From assembly GCA_004369085.1 (NCBI GenBank), contig ML210241.1, forward strand, positions 1-64,000: a stretch of 64,000 bases of DNA, written 5' to 3'. This DNA comes from Coprinopsis marcescibilis. Taxonomy: Eukaryota; Basidiomycota; Agaricomycetes; Agaricales; Psathyrellaceae. Shown one piece after another: positions 1 to 10,881 of this stretch; position 1 is the first letter of the stretch, and every line of letters starts with the position of its first letter. The position numbers were made by a program, and so were the translations under genes. The notes under the pieces were generated by a model. The model had not been told where the DNA came from and did not search any database. It worked only from the letters and a program-made list of their open reading frames with translations.

Positions 1-307
1 ATTTGTGGCAAGCTATAAAGTAAATACATTGTGGGGGACAAGATCTGGGAGCGTGGGAAATATGTGACTGCCAATACTTTTGGCGACCACAAGTATGATG
101 ATCGCCTTTAGTCTCTGCAATGGCTTTCCAAAATGCGTAAAAGAATGCGAAGAAGTTTTCGACGCGCTCCATTGGACTTGCAGTTGGTGTCGTTGCTGGT
201 GGTTGGAACATATGGACTTGGTTGACGATTCGTACGCTGTGCCCTCCAACATCGCTAAACTCGTTGTTCATAAAATTCTGCGTGTCGATCGTAGGGCTTT
301 GTGGCAT
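1..307 (-). CDS. Hypothetical protein, N-terminal part, runs off the left edge
   Basis: An open frame begins with ATG at 307 (Met-Pro-Gln-Ser) and has no stop to the window edge, about 102 codons. It is richer in ordinary residues than the competing frames and contains an aromatic stretch (ENFFAFFYAFWKAI) around residues 50-63. I do not recognise a family. A 44-bp tandem duplication lies just upstream (385-472), in the presumed promoter. An intron could be hidden near the edge, so only the start and orientation are suggested. Confidence 0.35.
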   Translation of the reverse strand, partial: MPQSPTIDTQNFMNNEFSDVGGHSVRIVNQVHMFQPPATTPTASPMERVENFFAFFYAFWKAIAETKGDHHTCGRQKYWQSHISHAPRSCPPQCIYFIACHK

Positions 308-384
308 TTTCTAATTATGGCGCGAAGGGTAAGGAAGGTGTCGACGCAGAAAGTGAGAGAAGTGAGACTGAGAGGGGAGGGCCG

Positions 385-472
385 CTCAAGACTGTACAAC
401 AATCTTTTATAGGAATCGTGCTAACAGCCTCAAGATTGTACAACAACCTTTTATAGGAATCGTGCCAACAGC
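385..472. repeat. Two-unit tandem repeat, 44 bp
   Basis: Two adjacent 44-bp units (385-428 and 429-472), each beginning CTCAAG and ending CAACAGC or TAACAGC, differ at only a few positions. They contain TTTTATAGG. A third partial start (CTCA) follows. This is a recent local duplication upstream of the partial gene at the left edge. Confidence 0.85.
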
Positions 473-770
473 CTCACGGCTTTCAACAGCATCCTATGGG
501 ATGGGTTATCTGGTCTCTTGAATCTTATGATAACTGAAAATCAAGGTCAAAATTGAATGCACAGCAGCAAGTGTATTCATATAGGGTATTCATATAGTGA
601 AGCTGTTGCACATGCGCTGAGAATTAGAAGTCCAACGCAGGGCGCTACAACATGGTATTACCCTGCCACGATGAAATTAAAGGAACAACATGGTCCTTCT
701 TACTTATACTCTCCCACCATCCATAGTCCTCGTACTTGGACCTATCAGACTTGTCTCCGCCCAATGTCCA

Positions 771-1653
771 TCACCTACGTCCTCCCCCAGTCTCGTTCTT
801 CCCATCCTGTAGCCCCCTTGATCCACCCTTCAACCGATCAGGAATCTTCCCATACCCCATCCTCGAATCCTGCCTCCCATCCAGAATCCGACGGAAGCCT
901 TCTGCCACAGCCTGCGCCTTAGGCGACAACCCAGCCTGCGATTCCACCGATAAGGACCTGCGCTGCTGTTCATCATCTTCCGATTCTGAGCCTGCCACAG
1001 CCCTGGAGCTAGAGCTGGAGGGGAGCGCTACGCCCAACGCTTCTAGCTGTTCGATCGCCCCGTCCAGCGCTTCTTCCAGTCTCTAAAGGGTGAATGTGCA
1101 GTGCAGTGCAGGACAGCCCAGGTTAGGATGTCGCACTTAATTGAGAGAGGGATATACGCACGATGAAGATTATATCCCGGGTGCTGCCTATATTATCTTC
1201 GGGTAGGGTCCCGGGAGGCGATTCTGCTGCGAGGTTGACTTCGGCTGGTTGGCTCGCGAGTAATAACGAAGACGTAGTCTTCTGAGGTGGTAGAAAGTGC
1301 GGGTGTGAGCCAGGTAGAGTTGACCGAGAGCCAAGGTGGTGGATATGCAGACTCACGAGCAAATCTTTGACACCCTGCATACACGCTTCGTATTCACCCT
1401 CCGGTAACCCACTGGGCTGGTCCATCTCGCCTATGAAAGCGACAGAGTAAGTTCACAGTGGGCATAGGATATTAGGTTATATAAATAAGCGACAGGTGGG
1501 GTAACGAACTTGTGCAAGGCGAGACTACCCCGAGCGTTTGAAGACCAAGATAGCCAACTACACAGTATACGCACCAGCAACGCTATACAGCTTCTGCAGC
1601 ACTTCCAGCTTCTCAACGCACGTCGCCTCTCGTCCTGCTAGATCCAACGGCAT
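771..1653 (-). CDS. Small hypothetical protein, coiled-coil-like centre
   Basis: Four-exon model: 1575-1653, 1357-1430, 1162-1281 and 771-1082, with phases that all match, giving 194 residues. Donors are GTGCGT or GTGAGT and acceptors TAG or CAG. The N-terminus (LEVLQKLYSVAG) and the segment RLEEALDGAIEQLEALG at the start of exon 4 look helical and leucine-patterned; the tail is Ser/Gly/Arg rich and probably disordered. I do not recognise the family, and small kinetochore, mediator or trafficking subunits can look like this. The first intron (144 nt) is longer than is usual here. Confidence 0.55.
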
Positions 1654-2255
1654 TGTTATTGTTTGATAATCTCTTTCCTAAGCAGATGTGAGCTTAATAT
1701 ATGCAAATTCGAGTGCGGATTTGGCTGGTATTCAATGAATAGAATAGATGGTGATGGTTTCAAGAAGAGGCCAACCAGTCAGTGACGAAGGATTAGGCCT
1801 CGATTAGGGGTCGACGTCAGAGCTTGGTAAGAGCTCCTGCTATTTATAGGTTGGTATAGATAAGGAGTGGTTTGCGGGGTGCATTAACAAGCCAACTATC
1901 GCGCGTGCGACACTGCATACTTACCATGTATGGAGCCTCGATGGATGACGTAGAGCATGAGGTGAACTTTTAAGTATTGGGACAAAGGCATGAAGTTTGA
2001 ATCGTGTTATACATGGAGCAGAGAAAGAAAGTGGTATGTCGAGAAGTAAAATTACAGCGATTTGATATAGGTGCTTATGCAGGTTACGATTTTGACTGTC
2101 AGATCTGTTAAGGTGCGTCGTGAGATTCAGGCGAGTTGAAAGAGGAAGAGGAGCGTCGATGTACGCAGGCAAAGCCAGAGGATCTTCGTTATCTTATCTG
2201 ATAACGCCCGGAGAAACGCCAAGAGCCTAACTCGGCCATCGATTCCACACACCGA
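1654..2255. other. Intergenic, upstream of the 771-1653 gene
   Basis: No frame here shows homology, codon structure or splice logic. It separates two minus-strand genes and should hold the promoter of the leftward gene and the 3' end of the rightward one. Confidence 0.5.
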
Positions 2256-3307
2256 TTATCTCCCACCAGGCGGTGGGGTCGAAGCTCCAAACAAACCCTG
2301 TCTGGGTGGGGGAGTAGGAGCAGAATGTGGATGAGGATGTCCATGTGGGTGTCCATGTGCAGGGCTATGCGAAGTTGGGATCGCCAACAACGGATTCGCT
2401 AGAATGAAAAGACAGAATCGTCAGCGAATCCACTTGACAGCACAACCAACGCTGGACCAGTCTAGAGCCAATGCAGGGACGTAGTCGCATTGCAAACGAA
2501 AGAAAAGGTATAAACACAGAAAACCGGGCGAATAGCGAATTATGAGCGGGAAAGATGGACGTACGTCTCCATTGCGCCCATGCAGGCATGCTATTCGGCG
2601 GGTGTTCGAACATCGCTGGGCCAGGCGGTGGTGCAATGGCAGCAGGAGGAGCCTGTGGAGGAGGCGGAGCAGCGATCTTCCTCCTCCTCTCAACCTTCTT
2701 CGGCACAGTCCTCCAACCTGGTCGAGCAGGCGCGATGTCTTCTAGCATCTGATGTGGCGGTGGTGCCTCGAGTGCCATAGGCATTGGCGGGGCTTCCAGC
2801 TGTTTATCGTCATTTATACATCATAGTTTAGAGAGCCCAGAGTTAAATTGGCGATGAATAGCGAGTAGCAGCCGTAGTTCGTAAGTGTCTGGTGCAATAT
2901 TGGAGCAAGATGAGATGCGCACCGCTGGTCTCCAATTGGGGTCAATTTCCCCTCCGTTCTTCGACCTCATTGCCATAAGTTCTGCAATCTCGCTGTACAT
3001 TCAGACAAGAATTTCCATGGTAGATGCAGGCAGAGAAACATGGCGAAAGATCAACCATCAGCCAACCATCAGCAATCGCCACCAACGGCTAGAAACGCGA
3101 ACGTACATCTGCAGCTGCCTTCTATCCTCTCTCAACTTGCCCACTTCCTGGAGCAATGTCCGAATTTCAGTAGCAAGGGCTTTGCTAAACTCGATTATAT
3201 GCCTATATGTGCCAAAAACGCGGATTGTCAGAATCTGCGCCGGCAACCCTGGCGGGATGAGCATCGTACTTCGGGGTCGTCTGGTATGGTGAGCCTCTCG
3301 AGGTCAT
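2256..3307 (-). CDS. Proline-rich/coiled-coil hypothetical protein, copy A
   Basis: Five exons (3270-3307, 3107-3202, 2923-2992, 2565-2799, 2256-2398) give 193 residues with all phases consistent. The start is fixed by comparison with copy B at 10084-10881: both begin Met-x-Ser-x-Gly-Ser-Pro-Tyr-Gln. A helical segment follows (EFSKALATEIRTLLQEVGKL), then a short acidic/basic exon ending in WRPA, then a PGWRTVPKK motif followed by Pro/Ala runs, and a C-terminus rich in His-Pro (HGHPHGHPHPH) ending in PPPGGR. The His-rich stretch is absent from copy B. The function is unknown; a scaffold or adaptor with an N-terminal coiled coil is a guess. Exon lengths 70 and 96 are identical in both copies, which supports the model. 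Confidence 0.72.
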
Positions 3308-4149
3308 CGTCGTCGTTTATCGTCTGTAGTCACTGATTAAAAGAGGGTAGTGTGTACGAGGATATGAGTCCCAAGTGCAGTAAAGTGTAATGCGTTCCAG
3401 AATCCAGAAAGATCTGAGCAAGAGTGAAAGCCGCGAGGTGTGCCGACGCCCGTTTGGGAAGGTAGCCCCTATTAGTAAGCGATCGGATATGAACGTTCTG
3501 ACGATGAACGGGATAACCATGTACAGGACTGTGGTATGTAGCCGCTCCGACAGTAAGTCGACTGTCGAACTACCACCTAGCCCGAAAACGCTTGAATAGG
3601 CTAGCAGATAGAAATGGAACGCATTGCCCAGGGAATGCCTGTCACCATTTGTCGTTAGGAATAATTCAGTATCGGCGATCGCTGAGCAGCCTCGGCATTG
3701 ACCAGTTCCTGGCAGACAGTAATTTGTATACCCTGACCTCGTAGATCAACCAATAACAAAGTAGCTATGGGGAGTGGATTAGTGTAGTACTGTGTACACT
3801 GGCGCAGGGTGTGAGATTAAGCTGTTTCACGACCTCTACAAAGGTCGGAGGCGGGTAAGAGAGGAATGCGCTAAGGCAATTCCCAGATACTAATAGATAG
3901 GCATCTTTACATAGTACATGCTTTGCAAGTCACATGTATATAACGGATAGATGAATTTGAGATGAATAAGAAACCTCGACTAGGTTATAAATACTGTAGC
4001 TCGATGAGTCAGTCACCGAAGGAGACCAGTATGGAACCATAGGTAATATGGTACGGGGAACGGAAACTAGGCGAGAGATAACTAAACCGCGGGAACGCAG
4101 ACTTGCGCTTGCTTTTTCTGGGCGCCGAAATCCAACACAGGGCTCAATT
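3308..4149. other. Intergenic; duplicated promoter segment of copy A
   Basis: Positions about 3308-3480 are clearly related to about 9332-9510 and more weakly to 10882-11080, the regions upstream of the sibling copies. The duplicated unit therefore included 5' flanking DNA. Nothing else is supported in the remainder. Confidence 0.6.
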
Positions 4150-5334
4150 TCATCTTTTATACTTATACCTCGCAATCTTGCGACGCTCGTCAGTCTCAGC
4201 ATTTGGGAAGGAGGCTGAGGTTATGTTGACGAATCTGAAGGCTACTCTATGATCCCGTACTACTTGGGCCGCCTCCTCATGCACAGATGTATAAAGCATG
4301 AGGTGTTGTTGACAATGCGCAAGGGACAGCCAAGAGAACATGTGAACAGGGTTCCCATTGCGCCTTCCTTTGTTGATTCCCAATATGCGATCTTTACAAT
4401 GCGGCAATGGGTGGCGGAGTCTTTCTGTGTGTTCCACCCATCGTACCCACCCATCCAAACCTCGCGCATAAACCGCATTAGTGAGCAATGGTGAAGTTGG
4501 TAGGACAATGTATATGTCTCCGGGGTTTCCTTCTGTCGCCCTCGGTGTAGCGGTTCCCACATATTGAGTATACTTCTCGAAGTGTCGTCCAATGCTGAAG
4601 TTGCTCGTGGTGGGGGGGTACCCGCCATGTTGGGCTGATTTTACAATGCCACTGGTTGCTCTGGGCTGGTCGTCACAGGCCTCAGCTCCTGCTTCGAGGT
4701 CCCGATGTTCTTCCTCAAAATCCATTCCCCCATATTGAGTATAATTCTGGAAGTGTCGTCCAAAGCCGCCTGTGAAGCTGCTCGGGATGGGAGGGCACCC
4801 GCCATGTTGGGTTGATTCCACAATGCCATTGGTTGCTCTGGGCTGGTTGTCAAAGGCCTCAGCTCCTGCTTCGAGGTCCCACTGTTCTTCCTCAAAATCC
4901 ATTCCCATATCCTCCTCCCCTCCAATTCCTTTTCCTTTGATCAGGTGGTCCATCCGGTCATATATAACATCTGAATCATTGCCGGTCCGCTCCCATCTCA
5001 TATGTTCCACCAGCTCGGCTTCCTCCGAGTCCATCTTGTAGTCCTCAGTGTTAACTTCGAACATATTTCCATCAACGCACTGTTTGGTTACGCGCTCAGA
5101 TGCATTGGGCTGTGCGACGGGGGCTGGTGAAGGTCGGTTGAGAGAAGTCCAAAGATGTTGAACACGGTTGAGCGCTGTAAAATCCTCTGGCGATATTCGC
5201 CGTTTCCGTTCGTCCGCAGACCGTGACAAACAAGACACTGAGGTTCGAAGCAGCAAAAAACGAATCTTAAGATAGAGTTCCAGATCCACAGCGATATTAC
5301 TACCCACATAATAACGGTGCAAGAAATAGTGCAT
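4150..5334 (-). CDS. Hypothetical protein with internal 57-residue repeat
   Basis: An uninterrupted 394-codon frame from ATG 5334 to the stop at 4150. The N-terminal segment (VDLELYLKIRFLLLR) is leucine-rich; the middle is acidic; residues about 145-260 contain two copies of a unit starting MDFEEE and containing DLEAGAEA, DQPRAT and YTQY. The C-terminal part contains GWVRWVEHTERLRH. I do not recognise a domain. The frame remains open a little upstream of 5334 without another ATG, so a 5' exon is possible. It lies 176 bp downstream of the 5511-7424 gene on the same strand and could be an independent gene or once part of it. Confidence 0.6.
   Translation of the reverse strand: MHYFLHRYYVGSNIAVDLELYLKIRFLLLRTSVSCLSRSADERKRRISPEDFTALNRVQHLWTSLNRPSPAPVAQPNASERVTKQCVDGNMFEVNTEDYKMDSEEAELVEHMRWERTGNDSDVIYDRMDHLIKGKGIGGEEDMGMDFEEEQWDLEAGAEAFDNQPRATNGIVESTQHGGCPPIPSSFTGGFGRHFQNYTQYGGMDFEEEHRDLEAGAEACDDQPRATSGIVKSAQHGGYPPTTSNFSIGRHFEKYTQYVGTATPRATEGNPGDIYIVLPTSPLLTNAVYARGLDGWVRWVEHTERLRHPLPHCKDRILGINKGRRNGNPVHMFSWLSLAHCQQHLMLYTSVHEEAAQVVRDHRVAFRFVNITSASFPNAETDERRKIARYKYKR
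4557..4910. repeat. In-frame tandem duplication within the 4150-5334 gene
   Basis: Two consecutive units of 171-177 bp, starting near 4557 and 4728, share long identical blocks such as GGCCTCAGCTCCTGCTTCGA. The offset grows from 171 to 177 bp through a 6-bp length change, which keeps the frame. It encodes the 57-59 residue repeat described in the host gene. Confidence 0.85.
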
Positions 5335-5510
5335 CTTGAACCCCGACTTCCAGGTCCGGGAATGGGGAAGATGCGAGAGGCGGTAAAGCTGGGTCCGTAC
5401 AGCCGAGTGTTGAAAAGATTTCTTGCCATTCCACGATGTTCACCATCCGCTGAGCTTGATCTGTCTCGGTGATATGTTTCTCTACAACAGAGATAACATC
5501 TGGTAAGGGA

Positions 5511-7424
5511 TTAGAGATGGGCTGGCTTGTTCTTGGGCAAGAAATACTTGCCACTGAATTCTGGGTCTGCGACAACCGTGGTCTCTTTCCTAACCATTCT
5601 CAGACTTTTCATGATTGCTACATCCCAATTGCTTGTGGTGGTCGATACGCGTTGCCATTTCTTGAGCCATATATTATCGTGAATCAAAGAGAACCCCAGA
5701 ATTCGGTCCTTCGATGGAAGTTCCCGTGGTAGGGGTAAAGATGTCCCCGGAATTGGTGCGGTGTGCTGAGACACCTCATGCTTCAAAGGTACATTCAAGT
5801 CTGAAGGGCACTCGGATAACCCATACTCACCTGGCCAAACCGAGAATCCGGGACACGAGACCGAACAGCCTGTGCTATGGGCGACGAACATAGAAAAGTG
5901 TTGAGACATTCTCCAGGGCTGACCTAAAAGTTTGCGCGTGTCAAATTCGTAGTGCGAAGGAAGGGACAGTGGCCAAACCAATATGACATACCATGCCTAT
6001 AAGATGCGAAGAAAACCCGTCAAGTAACTGGGCCCGCTGAGATCCGTGACCCCCGGTAGATCTTGAGGTTGAAGATCCAGAACTTGAGGATCCCGCGGGA
6101 GATCCAGCGGATGGATTATGGCGCCCACCCTGTTCGCTAGCTGCCGAGGTTGATTCCGTACCAACGATAATGCTACTGAGGTCCCCTTGAGTGCTACTAT
6201 CCTCCTCCAGGAATGTACAGAGGCGGTATCCATTGACGAACACGGTTTGATTTTGGTCGTCCGAAGGGGAAGAGGTGTCTTGAGGGCCAGTATGCGCATC
6301 AGTTCCACTAGGCGTGGCTGTCCATTCGTATTCATAGGTCTGTATCCCCGTATTCGAACGTTGTCCAAACCGGAGGTTCTGGAGGGAAGCAGGGTTTAGG
6401 CTTTGAGCTTGCGAGGAATAGGTAGCCATTGCCCAACTCGGGGTTTTGACGCAGTCAGTGACGATGTAAAGTTGGTCATTGCGGCCGACTCCCGCCAATT
6501 CGTATAGCCTTCGACAGTTGTGCTTGAGAAAGGTCTCGATAGACCGGTTGTTATTTAACGCCTCTTTTTGCGCCCCAAACGGCGTAACAAGGATGGCGGC
6601 TTCTCCTGCGCTCAGCATATAGTGTAAGTCACAATATCTGGGTTGTAGGGCAATGAGAAAATGGACGTCACGGGAATTTAAAGCGGTTCGCGCACCGTGG
6701 GTCGGAATCCGTAAAGTTTGCGGATCTCTTTTCCATATCTCCCACCTGGAGAGAACTCATTTTGGTGAGTATGGTATCAGGTCCATCAATTTCTCGAAGG
6801 GGTGGTGGTAGAAAGTCCCTTCCTCCAGGTATATTCAAGGTCTTCAAGGCCTCCGCATCGTCCCAGATGTTGAACAGATAGGAAAAGCAAGCTCCGGCCT
6901 CTTTTATCACACCAACGTCACCCGGAACTACTCCTTTAGCCCTACGATTTGCTGGTAGCGACCTCGGCCTGGGGTTCCACATTGGGATTCCATGCTCATT
7001 GACCATGAGGCGCATGTAGACTTCGCGCCTACCAAGCGCTTTCATCTCTGAGGCCGGTCGGGGATTTTCAATGAGCTTTGGCTCCGATTTCGGGGGTGAC
7101 TGTCATGAAGCGACCAGTGAGATCCTTCCATGAGGTTGGATGGCAGTGTTCCAGAGCATAGATACTCACCAAGGCTTGTTCGCCCTTCTCTTTATCGACC
7201 TTTTCGTGTTCTGTAGTGGCATGCGTCGGTGAAAAGAGTGCCCTCCATGCCGTGAAGAACATCGTAGCGAGGCTACGAGCCAGCTGATTTGATGACGCTG
7301 ACTCGCCAGCGGGAGCTGGGTGCGTTAAATGTATATTGCAATTTGTTATCTTGATGCTGTCCCTGCCAACATCGCTCACTTCGCATTTGTCGAGCACTTG
7401 GTTCTGGCCGTGGTCGAGTGTCAT
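5511..7424 (-). CDS. Agaricomycete-type hypothetical protein
   Basis: Five exons (7170-7424, 6672-7099, 5992-6610, 5831-5923, 5511-5765) give 549 residues; introns are 60-70 nt. A TAA codon sits in frame directly before ATG 7424, which fixes the start. Recognisable blocks are an N-terminal DSIKITNCNIHL stretch, GDVGVIKEAGACFSYLFNIWDD in exon 2, an AAILVTPFGAQKEAL block opening exon 3, then LYIVTDCVKTPSWAMATYSS, NQTVFVNGYRL, a Ser/Gly-rich linker and a C-terminal SLIHDNIW block. From memory, this order occurs in an expanded family of uncharacterised Agaricomycete proteins; no biochemical role is known to me. The last exon boundary (CAG at 5766) is the least certain; AAG at 5780 is an alternative. 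Confidence 0.7.
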
Positions 7425-8271
7425 TTAACGATTGAGGGGCTGAGAGACTAGGCTGAGGAGGATCGCTGCAGAAAAGATGTGGATGGATGGGGAGGAACAA
7501 CACAAGGGATAATCTCAATCCAACTGCATTCGTTGTACTGATAAAGAACAAAGCTGTGTAGTACCTGTCAGAGGGCGACGGTTGCACAAGTCACTTGCGG
7601 GAGCTTTTGTATGGGCAAGTGAGTTTCATAAGTGCCGCTTTCCGGTTTACTTTCCTATATGTGATATAATAAGCTGTTAAGAACCCGAGACGGCCTTAAG
7701 TATGCTGTGTATGGATAATCATACTCACTGGCGGTGCACAGGCTGAATTTTTATTGTTCAGATATTGCGCGCAAGTGAGCGCAAGTTCCGCTCACAAGTT
7801 TCACCTTTGATATACTATATGGCCAGGGGACCGAATGAGTGTTCCTAGGCGCGCATACCTCAATATATCAAGTAAATTATTGGCAGTCTGAGAAAATTCG
7901 TGTCTAATATCGAATGCATTGCTTTCACCATGTAGATTATACGTGGTTGGGATAATCATTCTGTGGTATCACCATGGAACCGACAGCCAACTGGTGGAAG
8001 CTCCTTTATGAACTACCCCACCAATGAATTTGGGAGCACTGGCAAGGCGCAAGATCCTATTTATCAAGCGACGTCAAATGGAGCAGAAGTTTTCTCCCTG
8101 TATTCTGCGTAGACTTTATACTTTAATTATTATTGTTTTGTGCACATATATAGACCAGCACAAAGTTCGCATAAAGTAGCTAAACTCCTCGAAATTTGTG
8201 CCTTGACCTGAATATGTCAAGAATATGTCAACCGCACACTCAAAAGTTGCCATCAAATTGGCGATTGAGTA
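7425..8271. other. Intergenic, upstream of 5511-7424 gene
   Basis: AT-rich and without a supported frame. It ends at the TA dinucleotide (8270-8271) into which the pogo-like element inserted. Confidence 0.5.
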
Positions 8272-9150
8272 CAGTCGAACCCGCCTTAGTTCATACATGT
8301 GAAAAGGCATACCCTCCAATAGGGCATACATTTTCTGGTCCACCGACGTGGTAGGCGGGGGAAAAGTGCTCCAAAAGGCATAACCCCCGAAAGGGCATAA
8401 GGCATACCCCTTCCGGAGAAAAAGGCATACATTTGGGTAATATTTCGAAGAATTTTCTGGACTTTCTAGGATTCAGAGTGTAATATACATGAAATTGTGT
8501 TCGAAACACCCGGATTTTGTCTGAACTCCTCTCACTATGGCATCTGATCTACTCAGGACTCTTCGAAAAGGCCTTGCGGCGCTTAAGAAGCGCGTTGAAT
8601 CACGTTGAGCTTTCTCATGCTCTGGATGAGCTCGAGTGCACGGGTGCTCTTCAACGCCAAAATTGGATGGACATTTCATTTTTGGTCAACTGCCCGGAAG
8701 AGAACGTCGACATCGATTGCACCACCGATGAGGAGATTTATGAGGCAGTTATGGAAGCTCGAGCAGCCCGGGAAAACATGGATGTCAACGGCGGCGATGA
8801 TAACGAGCCACCACAGTCAGCATTGCCAGCGCCAATTGACGTACGAAAAGCCGTTTCTACAATCTCGGACTATCTCATAGAATCGAATGAGCCATATGCT
8901 CGTAAGCTAGAGGGCCTTTTGAATGCACTCCGGCATGATTTGCGACTCAAGGAAACGAGGTCTCTGAGAACCTCAAAGGTTACTGATTATTTTTCGCGCA
9001 TTAACAAGTAATTTCGGTCGTGCCTGTTGTAGAGACCTATATTATGGGAAAATGTTTCCATTTTGGGACATCCTGGCGAAGGGAATAACCTCCCAAAATG
9101 CATACTTTTGCCTGTCCACCGAAGGGTATGAACTAAGGCGGGTTCGACTG
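8272..9150. mobile_element. pogo/Tigger-like (Tc1/mariner superfamily) DNA transposon, internally deleted
   Basis: The ends are perfect 25-bp terminal inverted repeats (8272-8296 and 9126-9150, starting CAGTCGAACC) flanked on both sides by TA, the target duplication of the Tc1/mariner superfamily. The 879-bp length is too short for a full transposase gene. Inside are subterminal repeats of GGCATAC/GGGCATA near the left end and a C-terminal transposase-like frame at 8517-9011. It lies beside the truncated third copy of the copy A/B family. Confidence 0.85.
8517..9011 (+). pseudogene. C-terminal remnant of pogo/Tigger-type transposase
   Basis: The 164-codon frame has no ATG at its start (it opens with TTG) and lacks any DDE catalytic region. 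Its layout matches the tail of CENP-B/pogo-family transposases: an acidic segment with TTDEEIYEAV, a low-complexity Pro/Ala spacer, a helix with YARKLEGLLNALRHDLRL and a terminal SKVTDYF. It is therefore most likely the surviving 3' end of the transposase gene of the 8272-9150 element. Confidence 0.65.
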
Positions 9151-9302
9151 TACTTAGGGTCTGTTCGGATGCGATAATACGGTCGCGGTTTGATGCCGGG
9201 GATATCTCGCAAAAAGAGAAAGAGCTCCGGGATGCCAAGCAACAAAGACGGCATGTTACGTAGAATATAGAGATAAGATGCATTACTTGGGATTAGACGT
9301 AC

Positions 9303-9510
9303 TTGTCAGAAAGGGAGCCTCTGGAAGGCATCGCCGTCGTTTACTGACTGTCTTCACTGGCTACCAGAGGCTCGTGTGTACGAGGATACGAGTTTCGAGT
9401 GCAGCAAATTGTAGTGCGTTCCAGAAGTCCTGAGCAAGAGTGGGAAAGCTCGATGTTCCTCATCTTTTGTTCCACCTCCCTTCTAGCAAGGCAGCCCCTG
9501 TTCCTTCCAC
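9303..9510 (-). pseudogene. Remnant of a third copy A/B gene (exon 1 plus promoter)
   Basis: A 29-nt first exon (9303-9331) starts ATG-CCT-TCC-AGA-GGC-TCC, matching the Met-x-Ser-x-Gly-Ser start of the two sibling genes, and ends at a GTACGT donor in the same phase. The upstream flank to about 9510 resembles 3308-3480. No later exons are recognisable before the pogo-like element, so the copy is truncated. Confidence 0.55.
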
Positions 9511-10083
9511 GGGATGTATCGATGATGCTGTCCCTACCATGCCAAGTGCAGGGCCCATTGGGCAGTCCTGGATATTAAGGAATGGCTGCACCCATTAGAA
9601 ACTATCACAATGAAGCATTTGGCAAGGCAATGGTTACCCTTAGGCACCAAAGAAGGCGAAAGTGTCCAACTGAGAGATACACACAGTCCACCTCAACAAA
9701 TGATTGGATATTAGCTACATACGCTATGATACACGATACAAGCCGGCACCCTTCGGCAGGCAAGCGTGTCGCTACATCTGGAGTATGCAAGCGTAGAGCC
9801 CCTTCAGGCTTCAGACCCAGCATCCTTCCCCGCACAGTTGAGAGCTGTGCGTGAGGATCATGGTCAGAAACCAAATGCGGAGCGACGCAAAAAGTTAGTT
9901 AGTGACACGATAAGTTATCGGGAGGATCATCAGCCCTGGCGATTCCTCCCACACATGGGGCAATCAGAGTCGACGAACGATATTCAAACATCATAAAAAC
10001 AGTGGTCGGATACCAGGGAATCCATAGAGCGGGAGCCCAAGTCAGAAGAGGCGCAGATCCCTCATATTGTGGATCGTGCCAGT
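9511..10083. other. Intergenic
   Basis: No supported gene; contains the 3' flank of copy B. Confidence 0.5.
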
Positions 10084-10881
10084 TCACCTCCCAGGCGGCG
10101 GCGTGGAAGCACCGAACAAGCCCCCTCTAGGCGGTGGAGTGGGAATTGGCGGACTGTGTGCAGTGGGGACCGCCAATAGCGGGTTCGCTAGTGAAATACC
10201 ATACAACGCGTCAGGAGCACATATAGTATCGATGAAGAACCGGAACGTACGTCTCCATTGTGCCCAAGCAGGTACATTCGGTGGTGGCTCGAACATGGGC
10301 TGTGGGGGCAGCGCAATCGCAGCAAGAGGTTGCGGCGGCGGCGGCGGTGGAGCAGCAATCTTCTTCCTCCTCTCCATCTTCTTCGGCACCGTCCGCCAGC
10401 CCGGTCGAGCAGGCCCTATATCTTCCATAGGTGGAGGCGGCATCGGTGCCTCCAGAGCCATAGGCGGTGGTGGTCCATGCATCTGCATTCGCCAATATCA
10501 GCAATCGATAAGAGACCGCACTTTACGGGAAAGTAAACGCACAGCAGGCCTCCATCCTCCCCCAAATTCGCCACTGTACTTTGATTTGAGCGTCATCAGC
10601 TCGTCGATCTCGCTAGATATCGTTCCAGTAGGCATCAGCTGGGATGAAGTACGGGGGGGACAACAACGTACAACTGCAACTTTCTCTTCTCGTCCCTCAG
10701 TTTGCCGACTTCATCGAGTAGGATTCGCATCTCCCCAGCAAGAGCCTTGCTGAAATCAACCATATTCCTGTAGAAGATCATCAATCGTCAGCCTGGATTA
10801 TCCGTCCCACCTGATGAGTACCGCTCACTGTTTGCCAGGAGGAGCCTGATGAGACTGGTAAGGGGAGCCTTTCGAAGCCAT
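10084..10881 (-). CDS. Proline-rich/coiled-coil hypothetical protein, copy B
   Basis: Five exons (10829-10881, 10672-10767, 10543-10612, 10251-10482, 10084-10187) give 184 residues. Exons 2 and 3 have exactly the lengths of copy A (96 and 70). The N-terminus is followed by a helical exon (DFSKALAGEMRILLDEVGKL), then a short exon ending in WRPA, then GPARPGWRTVPKK, poly-Pro/Ala, and a tail ending in STPPPGR. Compared with copy A it lacks the His-Pro-Gly run but has a longer exon 1. All splice sites conform. The function is unknown. The gene is divergent from the metallophosphoesterase at 11537, sharing about 655 bp of upstream DNA. Confidence 0.72.

Noticed and set aside
9582..9996. Two overlapping plus-strand frames upstream of copy B
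   Set aside because: No homology or splice logic; they overlap each other in different frames in a plainly intergenic stretch.
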